Made by a program: the position numbers and the translations under genes | In this document: positions 1 through 11,534 of the stretch, piece by piece | Numbering within the stretch: the stretch's first letter is position 1 | How the letters are laid out: each line of letters starts with the position of its first letter | The notes under the pieces: generated by a model | Databases searched by the model: none | What the model saw: only the letters and a program-made list of their open reading frames with translations | What the model was told of the DNA's origin: nothing | Origin: Euborellia annulipes | Taxonomy: Eukaryota > Arthropoda > Insecta > Dermaptera > Anisolabididae | NCBI GenBank assembly: GCA_023213315.1 | Contig: JAKCPI010016568.1 | Coordinates: 36,748-100,747, forward strand | Reading direction: 5' to 3' | Length of the DNA stretch: 64,000 nucleotides

Positions 1-236
1 CATAAGACAAAACTTCAATTTACTATTTTCCGTTTATCTTTCTTTACTTTCCTTTTATTTTATTTATTTATTTTTTTTTATAATACTTAAGGAATTTTTC
101 AAATTTTTTATTAGGTAGGTAATTCAATAGTCTGCGAATTAATGTAAACACAGTTGACTAGTTGTTTCTTGAATATTATAATATGAGGATATGGTATTTG
201 GGCAGTCAAGGCAAAAAATAAAATAAAAGTCTATAA

Positions 237-274
237 TTTGTCGACGTTTCGAGTGCTCTCTTCAACAGGACAAA
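237..274 (-). ncRNA. Hammerhead ribozyme core, one core change
   Basis: Read on the - strand: 5' stem I arm uuuguc, core CUGUUGA (consensus CUGAUGA, one substitution), a small stem II GAG-AGCA-CUC, then GAAAC-GUC, then 3' arm gacaaa. The six stem I positions are fully complementary. The self-complementary ACGU next to GAA is what minimal Penelope hammerheads use for a dimeric stem III. The core substitution should impair cleavage. Confidence 0.55.
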
Positions 275-446
275 AATCAATGTCAAATTGTCAGGTTAGT
301 TGATATGGCAGTGTAGCAACGTTTTAAACAATTCATATTGTCTTGAAAATTCTCTTTACTACGTGAAGTGGCTGTTGTATAGTTGTATATTCTCTTTACT
401 GTTTGGAGGTTTGTAGTGGTTTTATTTAAATTGAATTGACATCAAT

Positions 447-490
447 TTTTGTCCTGATGAAGAGAGCGATGAGCACTCGAAACGTCAAAA
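447..490 (+). ncRNA. Hammerhead ribozyme core, consensus core intact
   Basis: CUGAUGA is intact, followed by a stem II region (GAG...CUC with a longer loop than the partner at 237-274) and GAAAC-GUC. Stem I is weaker here because the 3' side is an A run (it pairs only with the upstream U run, out of register). This is the inverted partner of the copy at 237-274. Activity is uncertain. Confidence 0.5.
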
Positions 491-624
491 AAAATAGACA
501 TTTATATTATTTTTTTTGTCTTGGCTGCCCATATAGGCCTAGCATATCATCATTTACACAGTTGATATTTTTAGCTATTTTATTAAAGATAAAATATGCA
601 CGATATTGTTACTATACCTTATAC

Positions 625-790
625 CAGTGGTTCCCAACCGGTGGGCCCCGGAACCCAAGGGTGCCGCGAGAATAGCTAAGGGGTGCCTCGAGATATTTAG
701 AAATAAATAAAAAGAGGCGGGAAAAAAAAGTTTTGCAAAAAAGAAGGTAAAATGATTTGAACGCAAGGGGCAAAAATTTCCCGGAGCGCG
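625..790 (+). mobile_element. hAT-like terminal fragment
   Basis: Begins cagtggttcccaaccggtgg, a terminus of the type seen at 27701 and 36740 in this window. The G-rich subterminal part includes two ggtgcc motifs. The 8 bp before it (ccttatac) would be a target duplication, but I find no matching right end, so it is probably truncated. Confidence 0.4.
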
Positions 791-799
791 GAAAAAAAT

Positions 800-1399
800 T
801 TAGCTTTGCTTAAAAAAAAGGTCTTCTCTGAAATTATGACACTAGTGAATTATTCTAGTGGGAGAGAGTTAAGTCTCCTTTGATTACACCTGAACAGAAA
901 GATTCCATAACATTTGCTTAACAGGTTGAATTAAGGGTTAAATTATTTAAAAGGACTCTCACATTGATTCGCACTCTCCCGTATAATGATTTTAATATAA
1001 ACGGATAACATTTTTTAATTAGAATTTAGGCCTATCTGATAGATGTATTTTATAAAGTCTATAACTATGGTTTTGTTTAAGAATTAGGTTTCTTATTCTT
1101 CTGGAAATAATAGATAAAAAAACTATAGTAGACCAAGAACAAATAATGAAAAGCTCTCTTATTTATTTTATTCACTTTTAGTCCTTCGTTTCTTTGAACA
1201 AGAGCTCCCCAGGCTTTTTTGAAAGTGCGAATAGGCAAATATCCCCCTTTTGTTTCCTTCTGCTTTTCTTCTCGGTTGATATCAATATAACTTTCGACTA
1301 TTGAAAGAACGAAACACGCTCACCCACCATTATTATTATTTGGCTTTCTTTTCAATCTGGGGATTTTTTATTATTAAAGATAGCATTAAGAGAACTAAA
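800..1399. other. AT-rich spacer
   Basis: No open frame or repeat with recognisable ends was seen here, only A and T homopolymers. Confidence 0.5.
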
Positions 1400-3100
1400 A
1401 ACATTTCATATGTTTAATATTAACCGAATTTGAAAGCCTAGTTATGCAGACCCAAGAAACTCGTGAACCTATTATAAAAATTAAACCCAGTAATATTAAA
1501 AATGCTCTAAAAAATGTTAAAACTAAAAAAGCGCCAGGGCACGATGATATTCCTGCTGTACTCATAAAGAGTTTGCCAGGTAAACCAATCCTATATTTAT
1601 CAAAAATCATACAAGCAGTCTTTGATCTCCGATACTTCCCAAAAACCTGGAAAAAAGCCGTGATAGTTCCGGTACCCAAACCTGGTAAAAGTTTGCAAGA
1701 TCCTAAAGGCTACCGACCAATCAGTCTGCTCCCTATCCTGGGAAAATTAACTGAACAATTTATTTTAAAATGGCTAAACGCAGAAATAGAAAACCTGGGA
1801 ATTATACCGAACCACCAATTCGGATTCAGAAAGGGACATTCCTCAATGGACCAAGTATACAGAATCAGTAAACACATCAAAGAGCACCTCACAGTCAAAC
1901 AATCTACGGGGATGATATTAATAGACATTCAGCAAGCATTTGACCAAGTGTGGCATTCTGCTCTCGTCCTAAAACTGCTGAAATTCGGAATATCAAAATC
2001 GCTAGCGGAATTGATAACAAACTGGATAACTGACAGAAACTTCTACGTAAAAATAGACTCAGAAAAATCTCATCTCAAACCTATAAAGTCTGGAGTCCCA
2101 CAGGGATCCCTACTCTCGCCTATTTTATACGCTCTATTCACAGCAGACCTGCCAACCCATCCCCATGTACATATAGCACAGTACGCAGATGACATAGCCC
2201 TATTCTACAGTCACCGAAACTACACCTGTCTCAAATCCAGAATAGAAAAATACTCAAAGAAAATAAACTGCTACTTAAAGTACTGGAAACAGGCCATCAA
2301 CCCAGCAAAATCCGAAGCTATCCTCTTCACTCATAAAACACGACATCTGAAGAAAGTCATCAAATTTGGACCCTCTATGCTCAACTGGAAACCGCGCGCC
2401 AAATACCTGGGAATCTGGCTAGACAGAAGACTAACCTGGACACCCCACTGCAAAGCAATAGCAAACACAGGAAGGACAGCGATAAGAATGCTCTGGCATT
2501 TAATAAAGGGCACAAGTCAGCTAGACATCGACTCAAAGCTCCTTCTTTACAAGTCAATCATCAGATCCAGAATCACATATGGCACTCCACTCTTTCTCAA
2601 TAGTACCTGCGCAACAAACCTAAAACTGCTAGCTGGAATCCAAAACAAGGCACTACGAATCATAGCTTTCCCTCCTCCTGGAATAAACAACGCAATCATC
2701 CGACACGCGCTAGAAATGGACGAACTCGGCGATTACATGGAACGGCTGAAAGAAAGCTACACTCGGCGACTCATCAGACATCCGAATCCAATAATGACGG
2801 GAAGATAAAATGCTCAAATCACATACATATTTTTATATACAAATATTATTTTAGAAAATTTTATATCTTACTTGTTTAGTTACAAAATGAATGGGGTTTT
2901 TTTTAATTTTTCCTCAAAAATACTAAAGACAGATTTTATATTTAAGAAACATCAAACTGTGGGCAATGTTTAAAAGACCATTAAAGCGTCTAAACAAAAA
3001 TTGTATCAAATTTGTAAAACATATTTTCCCTAAGTGGAAAACAATATGTAAAGCTAATAATGAATAAATATTTTTTAACAACAACATTTCATATGTTTAA
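1400..3100 (+). mobile_element. 5'-truncated Jockey-like non-LTR retrotransposon with TSD
   Basis: The element (1418-3082) is flanked by an exact 18-bp direct repeat, aacatttcatatgtttaa, at 1400-1417 and 3083-3100. This is a target-site duplication. The left boundary falls inside the ORF: reading continues upstream of the first Met to the junction (LTEFESLVM...), as expected for 5' truncation during target-primed reverse transcription. The 3' end has about 270 bp of AT-rich UTR after the stop, ending in an A/T-rich tail (ataaatattttttaacaac). An uninterrupted frame plus a perfect duplication suggests a relatively young insertion. Confidence 0.88.
1418..2808 (+). CDS. Reverse transcriptase ORF2 fragment, Jockey-like clade
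   Basis: The first Met is at 1444 and gives 454 residues, but the frame is open to the insertion boundary at 1418, so the Met is incidental and the N-terminus (including any AP endonuclease) is missing. Visible RT motifs, with residues counted from that Met: KAPGHDDIPA (29-38), the motif A region LIDIQQAFDQVW with catalytic Asp161, GVPQGSLLSP (217-226) and the active-site YADD (247-250). After the thumb, a CKAI...LLLYKSIIRSRITYG block and ALRIIAFPPPG match the C-terminal region typical of Jockey-like ORF2 proteins. The enzyme copies element RNA at a nicked target. No frameshift or internal stop is seen. Without the endonuclease half it cannot be autonomous. Clade assignment rests on motif style only. 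Confidence 0.87.
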
Positions 3101-3147
3101 ATAAATCTTAAATATGTGGATGAGAGAAGTGGCAGTTCAATGATTAG

Positions 3148-3429
3148 AATAATAGGCAGGAAGAGAGGATGTCAGCCAACAGGAGAGCCTCTATCAAATA
3201 AAAATCTCAATCCAGAAGACGTTTCGGCTTTAATTACATAAAGCCATCATCAGTTCTTATGAGAATATTGTCAATCTTAAGGTATATACCATAGAGTTGT
3301 CATATAAAAAAAAACATACAAAATTATATAAAATTTGCACATAAGGTGTCGTATGCTCATCAGTTTTTAAGGCTAAGTCCCAAATGTATTTGTATCCTGT
3401 TGGCTGATATCCTCTCTTCCTGCCTATTA
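3148..3429. repeat. Fold-back element enclosing a hammerhead
   Basis: Positions 3148-3183 and 3394-3429 are inverted copies (ataataggcaggaagagagg against cctctcttcctgcctattat, continuing through a ccaacagga block). It lies 47 bp beyond the Jockey-like insertion. The interior holds a complete hammerhead on the - strand. It resembles other Penelope-type fold-backs in this window. Confidence 0.6.
3214..3257 (-). ncRNA. Hammerhead ribozyme, complete consensus core
   Basis: On the - strand: stem I AGAA, core CUGAUGA, stem II GGCUUU with an 8-nt loop and AAAGCC, then GAAAC, GUC, and the closing UUCU. Every conserved core base is present and both stems pair fully. Stem III would be the self-complementary ACGU, so cleavage probably needs a dimer, as in Penelope-type minimal hammerheads. 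This is the best-preserved ribozyme in the window. Confidence 0.7.
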
Positions 3430-4829
3430 TTTAAATTTTAAATAATTCCTGGTAGAAATTAAATTATAGTTTGGATTTATGAAAAAAAAAAAATTATTCA
3501 TTAAAGTGAGTTTCGTCATTTATAATTTTCAGTGAAATTTGAATGCATAAAATAATCGGATTAATTTAAAATCAAATTAAATTTTTTTTTAACTAAACTT
3601 CAATTAAAAGGCACAAGATTGTAATTTAAAAATTAGAAATTACTAGATTTTGGTTTATAAAATAAAATCTTATTTCATTATTGTTATTGAATATTTGCAC
3701 CAGCTTTGTAATTAATTCTATTTTAACCTCTTTGAGTAATATTAATCATCGACATCAGCAGAGCATACTGATATTGACCCGAACTATCGCAAATTAGCAA
3801 TATGGGTGTACATAAAAGACGATCATCGTTTAATTCTGCATGATTAGAATTCTTGTGTCCCTGGGCATATACAATTAAAGGGAACAACCAGCCTTGCAAG
3901 TCTGTTTGATCATCCGTAAATTATATATACATAGGCATATATAACATTTCTCACTAGGTGAGTAACTGTTTACGGTAGAGAGTTCATAACATGAAATGAG
4001 CGCCCGTGGGACTTTAGCAGACAAACACGTATTTAGAGAGACACCCGGCAAATAGAGAGGGGATGACGTGATAAGAACCCTCAGCAAAGGGTCCAATCCT
4101 CAAGATACTGAGATACTTGTCTATCTCCTTGCTTGCTCCCTATAGAGCTCGTCTATATTTCCTCAGCTTGGTTTATAATTGACAGATTCTGAACACGCCC
4201 AGGTGCACTTCCAAGCTCCTCCATCCCCCACTCTTAAATCGATAAACAATCTAGGCTAAAAAGCACCTCGACCGAGATTTCCTTTTTGCGGATAGAAGAA
4301 TCACTTGAGAGATAATAATAAAAATATATTGTGTATTCTTTAAGAAGGATGAAACATCTTTAGTAAGACATGTTAAATATTAAATTGGAAGAAGCAAAAC
4401 GAATCCTCATTAGGAATTCATTATGTATGCCCCTTGGATTGTATGATGGGAGTCGTCTAAAGCACGGTGACATTAATAATTAAACATGCACATAATGGAC
4501 CGAATAGTTCCAACTAAATCCTCTTTTGATTAACTGAAAAGCATATACGAAGGCATAAACCACTAAAAGTAAAATGGCCTATGGTTCTTATACTAACTTC
4601 AATGTTCTATTCTTAATAATCATCTAGTTTTATCTGTTCTTCAATTAAAGATCTTTGAATAGGAAGTTAATTTAAAGGGAAAATATTCGTTTTGAATATT
4701 ATTACCCCAAGTAATTATAAAATAAAAGAGAGAGGTTAATATTTTCTTAAATTAAATGTCTAGAAATTTTATAACTAGATCTACTTTATTTTTAACACCT
4801 GCTTAGAGAAATTGCTGAAATCTTTTTTT
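3430..4829. other. Non-coding, no recognised repeat
   Basis: Nothing supportable was seen. A patch at about 3990-4270 is less AT-rich than its surroundings (cacccggcaaat, ggtgcacttccaagctcc, a cgataaacaatc block) but has no credible frame or splice sites. It could be regulatory. Confidence 0.4.
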
Positions 4830-5215
4830 TGGAATGGGTGCATAAGGTCCGAAGACCTGTAATGATCAGTGGTCATATGCAGCCAGGAAGAAAATAAAAA
4901 CAAAAGAAGCATAAAAGGAGAACTCAACTGCGGGAACTGAGAAGATGCCTGTTGAGATTAGACTTGAAAGTCTGAAGATTGTAGGTTTTGGGGAAGATGG
5001 ACAAAGGGAGCTTGTTCCAATCAACGGACAAAGGAAGATTGGAATTGACTAATTCTGTTAGTCGTGAACAGCATAGTGACGCTGGCTGGGATGATTCCTC
5101 TCTTGTGTTTCGTGTATATGTTGCATTGGGTGGGATAATTGTTGAGCATTGACCATGGTAATACCTGTAGAAGAGAGACACGCTTGTTCTATGATCTAAT
5201 GACTGTAGGGATGCG
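4830..5215 (-). mobile_element. 3' end of a non-LTR retrotransposon (CR1/L2/I-like style)
   Basis: The same sequence recurs at 63385-63690 in the same orientation. On the - strand it encodes a short frame (about 4924-5181) ending ...DWNKLPLSIFPKTYNLQTFKSNLNRHLL. This matches the widespread C-terminal block WNxLP...S...FKxxL of non-LTR ORF2 proteins. A short 3' UTR follows, with an A/T-rich segment and ggtcttcggaccttatgcac near the end. 5' truncation is extreme; only the last 85 or so residues remain. Confidence 0.6.
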
Positions 5216-6937
5216 GTGAGGGTAGAATCACCTATCAGAAAATAAAATGATTCTATTGATTAATTGATTTAGGCTTTCTCTATTATTATCTTTTTTAGTC
5301 TTTTCGCCATCTTAGAGCATATGGACTTTATTATGCTAAAGCGATACACCAGGCACATTTATTTATTTAAAAAATATTCTTCAAATTGCCTGAAATCCGA
5401 ACCCATACCTTTGCATTTTGACACGAAAATTTATCTATAAAAATTAAAATTTAATAGATATTCTCCGAGATGAAACCTCGCAACGATAGCAAACATGAGA
5501 GATTTGAAAGAAGACTTATAAATTTTTAATTTACGTATACTTATAAGGCCTGAGTATTCTCTAATTTCTCATCTTATGCGCTTGATTCTGAGCCGTCTAT
5601 TTTGTAAAATCTAAGTTAAATAATTTTAATTAAATAAATTCAGTTTAAAAAACTTTTTTCAATAAAAATTTTCGTTCGTTATTAATTTATTTTTCGATGG
5701 TTTAGATTTAGATCTTAAGGGAAGAGGAGAGGGGGGAGGGTGTAAAAAAATAAAATAATAAATAACATGAGGTAGGTGTTGATCACGAGACTTTATCATA
5801 CATCATACACTATAAAAACATTTTAATTCTTTGTTTGTTTAAACCAAAATATTTCAAGCTATAATAACATGTGATAGGGGTTGTGGTATTTCATGTGTCC
5901 GAAGTGTTTAATTTATATCTGATTAATGGCTCATTCAAACACTTGTTAATTATTAACATTTATATAGTATAGCCCTATACTGAAAATTATTTGAAAAAAA
6001 AAAATATCATTGCTGAGTTTGCTGATATTTGAGAGTGTAAAATAATAATTGGTTGGCCGAATTTAATTGTGAATAGTCTCTACATAAATTTAGATTCTAA
6101 GATTCGTAAGGTTTATTTTAAATTTAGTTAAAAGCTTCTTACATTCAATCAATTAACCAGCTCTAGAGAAAAAAAAATAATTTAGAAAAATAGGTTCGTT
6201 TATCAAAGTCAAACTGAAACCGCAAGATCTTAATACGATTACAATATAATTAATCGCCATTATCTGAACGAGCTAGAATTTAAAGGAAGAAAAGATGGAA
6301 AGTGCCGGGGGGTGGCTTGATTCGCTTTATTCAAGAATCGTTCAATCTCTATTTTTTTTTTTTTTTTTATTTGGCCAATTGAACTGAACGTTCCATAAAA
6401 AATTATTTAGTTTTTTAAATTGAATTCATTCCAGAAGAAATTTTTGGTGGGATAAAAATAATAATTACCCCCCCCCCCCCTCCCCGAGATTTGAGAAAAA
6501 TATTTTTTTGGCAATTAATTAAATTTTATTTTTAATATAAAATTTTAAAAATTAATACTTACAAATTTGATTTATATATATATTATGGTATAGAATGCAC
6601 CTTTAAATTACAGAAAGAAAGAAAAAATTGTGTGTTATATTAACTGGGTTATTTACAGTCTATTTGAACTTTGATTGAAAAAAAATTCTATCTTTTTTCA
6701 AACAAAGCTCTACCTAGAAAAAAATTTATTTAGATTATATTCGGTGGGTTGCACACACAAAAAAGTATTTAGAGATCTCTTTTCGACCTTTAAATCTTTC
6801 GTTAAATAAACTTATGTTTGCACGAACTTTCTTTAAAGTTATTGGTTCGTTAAAATAGTCTTTAAATTAAACTAAAGGCGAAAATTCATACCTTTAAACT
6901 ATAAAGAAAATATAATCTTAATCTTGTTAGTTGTTTA
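5216..6937. other. AT-rich spacer with homopolymers
   Basis: No gene is seen. A fragment of the SINE-C tail is at about 5293-5335. Long T (6351-6368) and C (6469-6480) runs are present. Confidence 0.4.
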
Positions 6938-6959
6938 GTTTTTTTTTTTTTTTTTTTTT

Positions 6960-7208
6960 TTTGAAAAAAACACTCATATTTTTTTCTTCACATTCACACT
7001 CACACACACATTCACAGTCTCAGGTCATATAAGACTTTTACGATATCCGTTATTGATTAATATAGATATTGGGGGTCCAGGCATTCTTATTTAAGCCATT
7101 TGGTATCCAAATGGCTTAAATAAAATCATCGGACAGCCTGGGGTTTGAACCTGCGACTTTTGGTATACGAGGTTAGCCCGCTAACACCTACACCAAGCCC
7201 CGAGGGCT
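6960..7208 (-). mobile_element. tRNA-derived SINE, family A
   Basis: Read on the - strand, the head gives ctcggggcttggtgtaggtg, A-box-like gttagcgggctaacctcg, then a B-box region gcaggttcaaacccc. The body holds a perfect hairpin (ttatttaagccatttgg with its inverse), then tgcctggacccccaatat, and the copy ends in a (tgtg/gaatg)n simple-repeat tail. At least four other copies occur in the window. Confidence 0.68.
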
Positions 7209-7209
7209 T

Positions 7210-9149
7210 GTTTAGTTCTTGATATTGAATTAATTTAGTGTCTCCATCTTCATGAGAGGCAATTAAACAAAAATGCATTAATTTAATTCCGATTCCAATA
7301 ATTTTCAAGATTAATTAAGCGCTATCATTAATTACAATATTATAGATATTCATCTAAAATATTTTTTATTGAAATATTAATATTAAATAAATCGGGAAAA
7401 TGGAAAAGCAAGTAAAATTAGAATCAAATTGTTTGACATGCATGAAATTATAAATCATACAATACGCCCTTGCGGTCAACTGACCAACTATATAAAAAAA
7501 TTGACATTTTACGCTTGTTATAACATAACCTCATTTCCTCAGTTCATCAGATAAATATTTATAATAATTAATATTACAGCTTTATACGTATTGAAAATTA
7601 AAGGAATCCGAATTAAATTAATGCATTTTTATGATTAGCTGCCTATGATGATGATATTGGCACTAAATTACTGGCCGGCTACGGTGTCCCAGTCATTTTA
7701 TATTTTACAATTTCTTTTTAAACGAGCCTTTGTATAATAGATCGTTAAATTAAGCATTTATAATTTTAAAGATCCACTAAATCTAAAGCATCAATAAATA
7801 AAGAAATTATTTGTAGCTATTTGTAGAACTGTTTTTTTGCAACCCAATAAATAAAAATTTAATCAATCGAACGTTTGAACTTTTTTTGTTTAAATGATAA
7901 ACAACAGATTGCAAATTTGGATTGTTTCAAAGCTTCCGTCCTTTCTCAGAAAAATTATAAAGATTTTAATTAAAATTAATCTTAAATAATTTTTTTTTTT
8001 TTTTAGGATTTCCAACATTAAAGAGATATACATAGGCCTATTCGTTTGCATTAGGAGAGAGAATTTTTTTTTTTTTTGTTACGTATATAAACTTATTAAA
8101 GAAAATTAATTTATTTTGTTCTCCGTTCAATGTTTAAAGCAAATGGATTGTGAACAAAGAGTTTAAATCCTCATAATACCAAAGAGTAAACTTTACTTAA
8201 CGTATAAAAGCTTAATAAATGTGTGCTATCATAGAGAAAATTCCTCTACTTCAAAGATATCGCTTTGGAAATATTCAGTATAAACGTCTCTAAGGAAAAA
8301 TCTTCAATCATGAGAATGCATTGTATTCTCTAGGCCATAGAAACGCACACGTTAACAATACTACAAATGGAGTAATTTCAAAGAGAAAAAGTTGCGCAGG
8401 AAAAAAAAAATAGAAAACAATAAAATATATTGACATACAGTCTAGAAATATATTTTTGCTTTAGATATATATAACAAAAAAAAAAAAAAAAACGAGAATG
8501 GATAAAAATAAATTGAAATATTCTTTTAAATGTGTATCTATCATCATTGAATAGAAAATGAAAAATCCACTCTATGAAGGTTTAAAATAAGTAAAATATA
8601 AAATGTTGGAAGCAAAAAGCAAATAAATATTGGTTAATGTGAAATAATAATTTTGAGAGGAAAAAAATGTTTCGTTTACATGGTACGCTGGTTTAATATA
8701 AAGATCTCTCTAATAACAATTAACAACACCCTCTTATTTAAATAAATTCGAGTTTCCATTTCCGTACTCGCCATTTACTCGAATGACAACAGCCATGATG
8801 ATGTTTTAATTAAATTGCTTTCATATACCCCCGACTAACTAAGTTTAAATGTCATTCAGATTCAGCAGGTTCAATTTGAGTTGCCTTGTTTTTCTTGAGA
8901 ATTTTTTTTTTTTATTCTTATATTTATTTAATAATTGAAATTGCCGGATACTTTTTATTTCATTTTGCAAAAGAAAAAAAAAATTATTGAGTTTTTACCC
9001 TCTGACTTGAGAATAAATTTTAATTTTAAAAACTCAAGGGCATTCGTCTGGAGCCATAAATTACTGGCATTTCTTCTTCTCTTTATTGCCTCTTTTTTTT
9101 AGTATGAAAGTTCAGTTCCAGTTTTATTTTCCTAACCCGCCGTATTAAT
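7210..9149. other. AT-rich spacer
   Basis: No gene or bounded repeat was recognised. Several A and T runs are present. 'AT-only' intronic or intergenic sequence is the simplest reading. Confidence 0.45.
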
Positions 9150-9159
9150 CATCATATTA

Positions 9160-9320
9160 CTATAAGCCTATATAAAACGCTAGCCACTGACTTCCTGTCC
9201 CTGTGTGTATGTGCCTGTTCTCTCGTTGATTGGCCACAGTTACAGGAAGTGGATGTCAGAGAGGGAAATTTAAAACTAAAATTTTGCAATTCCTCGCCTT
9301 CGAAGAGGAATAATAAGTGA
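9160..9320 (+). mobile_element. Possible short Helitron-like element
   Basis: Contains ctatataaaacgctagcc near its start, an internal inverted pair (acttcctgtccc against acaggaagt), gagggaaatttaaaac, and ends at ctcgccttcgaagagg. A related sequence is at 33765-33905. The layout (ctatataaa start, short hairpin end) recalls non-autonomous Helitrons. The terminal CTRR is not convincing here. Confidence 0.3.
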
Positions 9321-10034
9321 AGAAATTAACTAGATAACATAGTTTGAATTTTTTATATTTAATTCGTACATATTTTTGTAGATTTAAAAAAAAAATTATT
9401 TTTTAAATAAAATAATTATTTCCAATTTGAAATTTTTATTTAGCATCTTTTGTGAGTTTTTTGTATGTTTTTGTCACAGCCCGATAAGTAGACTACTTTT
9501 TTGTTACTTTTTGAATTTTGGAAATTAAAATTCAATCGGTTATTTGTTTCAAGTTGTTTATTGATTATAAACCAACACTTAATGTGTTGTGGTGATTGAT
9601 TGATGTGTAATCTTCACAAGTTGAGGAATCACTTCCATCGGTGTTAAAATATTTATTAGTTATTATTTATAATTCAAAAATAACTTGAAGTGTTCTATGA
9701 GTTGTCAATAATAATAATAATAATTTGCTTGGATGGAGTTCATTGATTGGCAAGGATAAAAAATTATTAATACAAACTGTAATTTTAATGTCCTTATATT
9801 TCGAACATTCTCTTTGCTTCTTCAACAGCTAATAACTGAGTGTTTTATTTGTATAATTTTAATTTTAATTTACAAATTCTTTCTACTGTCGAAATTTATG
9901 TGTTCGAACTTTCAAAATTTTTTTGGCAATTTTAATATAAATAGGCCTACTCCGGAAAAATACTACATTAGTAGAAAAATTGAAGTGTTATTGAAATAAA
10001 AATTTCATAAGGAAAGAACCAACGAAAACTTTTA

Positions 10035-10459
10035 GACCACATGTAGGTTAAAAAGAGACTTTAAAATTTAAAATAAACAAATAGGTGTTATAAAGTAATG
10101 TAAAAACAATCAGCGTTAAAAAATGCTATTCAAAATCACTTCCTTGCCTCAAATAGCTATTCTGTAAACAAAAATTTAAAGCCAAAGCGCTAACATTTAG
10201 TAAATAGTGTTAAAAATTAATGCCATGTCTAGGGGGTGTCTTTAATATTTTAACGTCGTGTTTAAAATAAAAATGGCGTCCTTAAACCTAAAAAGTAAAG
10301 TTATGATTATGATAGCTTTGAAATAAAAGCAAATTGTTAACGTCGCTGTTAAAACTTTGTTTAGAGAATAGCATTTTTTAACACAGATTGTTTTTACATT
10401 ACTTTTTAACACCCATTTGTTTATTTTAAATTTTAACGTCTGTTTTTAGAGAATAGACC
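10035..10459. mobile_element. MITE with about 95-bp terminal inverted repeats
   Basis: The left arm (10035-10130) and right arm (10363-10459) are inverted copies: both contain taaaatttaaaataaacaaa, gtaatgtaaaaacaatc and gttaaaaaatgctattc. The middle (about 230 bp) has no ORF. Superfamily unknown; the target duplication is unclear. Confidence 0.7.
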
Positions 10460-11154
10460 TGATGAAGTCTTAAGAAATTCGTTTTCTCATTCCTCATATA
10501 ATACAAAATCTGAATTCTTTTAATTGGTACTATTAGTATACTCTGAATAGGAGCTCCCCTTTGATTAGTCCCCCGCGTGCATTTACTTTTATAATCTACT
10601 CAATTATTTAAATATTTCTTGACTTTTAAAGCGATTTTTTATTATGTAAGCTTATAATATATTTTTATTAAAATATTTTATTCTTTCTTTAGAAAAATTC
10701 GTACCGAAAAATAAACATATACCGGTACATTAATTTCATTAGTTATTTAGTTATGGACGATAAATAGAGCGCGTATTTAAGTTTTTATTAAATTTGTTTT
10801 TAAATTAAAAAAAAAAACACGTTCATTACATTAAAAGCAGTAAAAAGATCAGCTTTTGTAACATCATTGTTAATTTCTTTCATAGTATACTAGACATCCC
10901 ATTACTTAGCTTAAACATTTCTAAAAAAAAAAATGTTAGAAGCAAGTTTATAATTTATTTTTTTAAATATTTATAAAAAATTGATTATATCCTAATCCAT
11001 TCAATAAACTAGGAGGCTTTTTATTAAGTCTTATTTTCAAAAAATTTTATATATTTTTATTTTCTTGTTAAAATCGATTGTAATTTTGTAAATAATTAGC
11101 ATCATTTGGGAGGTACATAGAGACACAGGAAACACCTGTCTGTCCGGTACTCAC

Positions 11155-11317
11155 CACTGATGGTTTGCGACCAAGATGTGGGCCCCATGGAGGGCGTGGA
11201 GTGCGCGCGCCCGGCGCCCCAATCAATAGTGCGCTCCTCGGCGATAATGGAAGAATTTGACAGAGAGTGTCATCGGCAGCCCTTCGTCCTGGCACGTGGA
11301 TCTGATGGCAGCCAAGC
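11155..11317 (-). CDS. Candidate internal exon, CpG-rich, unknown protein
   Basis: On the - strand a pyrimidine-rich acceptor (cattctgtcctctag) precedes position 11317, and a strong donor, gtgagt, follows position 11155. Between them one frame is fully open: one base of a split codon, then 54 codons (starts LGCHQIHVPGRR, ends HLGRKPSV, phase 0). The other two frames contain stops. The segment is far richer in GC and CpG than its surroundings (a gcgcgcgcccggcgcc block). The product is rich in Pro, Arg and Gly and I do not recognise it. It may be an N-terminal or low-complexity part of a gene extending beyond the window, or a promoter-proximal CpG patch whose open frame is accidental. Confidence 0.38.
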
Positions 11318-11534
11318 CTAGAGGACAGAATGGCCCTTTGTATCAGCCCTCCTTTGTTCCAGCCACTCATTAGCCACATGTTTCACCGCACATTTACACA
11401 AGAAAACAACATTTTTTCGGGCTATAGATCTGTCATTGAAGTTTCCCACAAAATAAGAAGAAATAAAATCATCTTAGAAAAAAAAATAAAAATAAAATAT
11501 CTGTGTCTTTGAAACAAGATCTTCTTATACGTTA

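Larger units (their letters stand above)
190..532. repeat. Penelope-type fold-back (inverted pseudo-LTR remnant)
   Basis: Positions 190-274 and 444-532 are inverted copies of each other: both arms read, outward to inward, ggcagYcaaRgc, an A-rich stretch, gtctat, then the gacgtttcgagtgct motif. Each arm ends in a hammerhead-like core. No coding sequence lies between the arms. Paired pseudo-LTRs with this ribozyme are known from Penelope-like retroelements. That this is the leftover of such an element is inference. Confidence 0.6.

Noticed and set aside
436..675. 79-codon frame
   Set aside because: It crosses the hammerhead fold-back arm and a hAT end; the peptide has no coherent composition.
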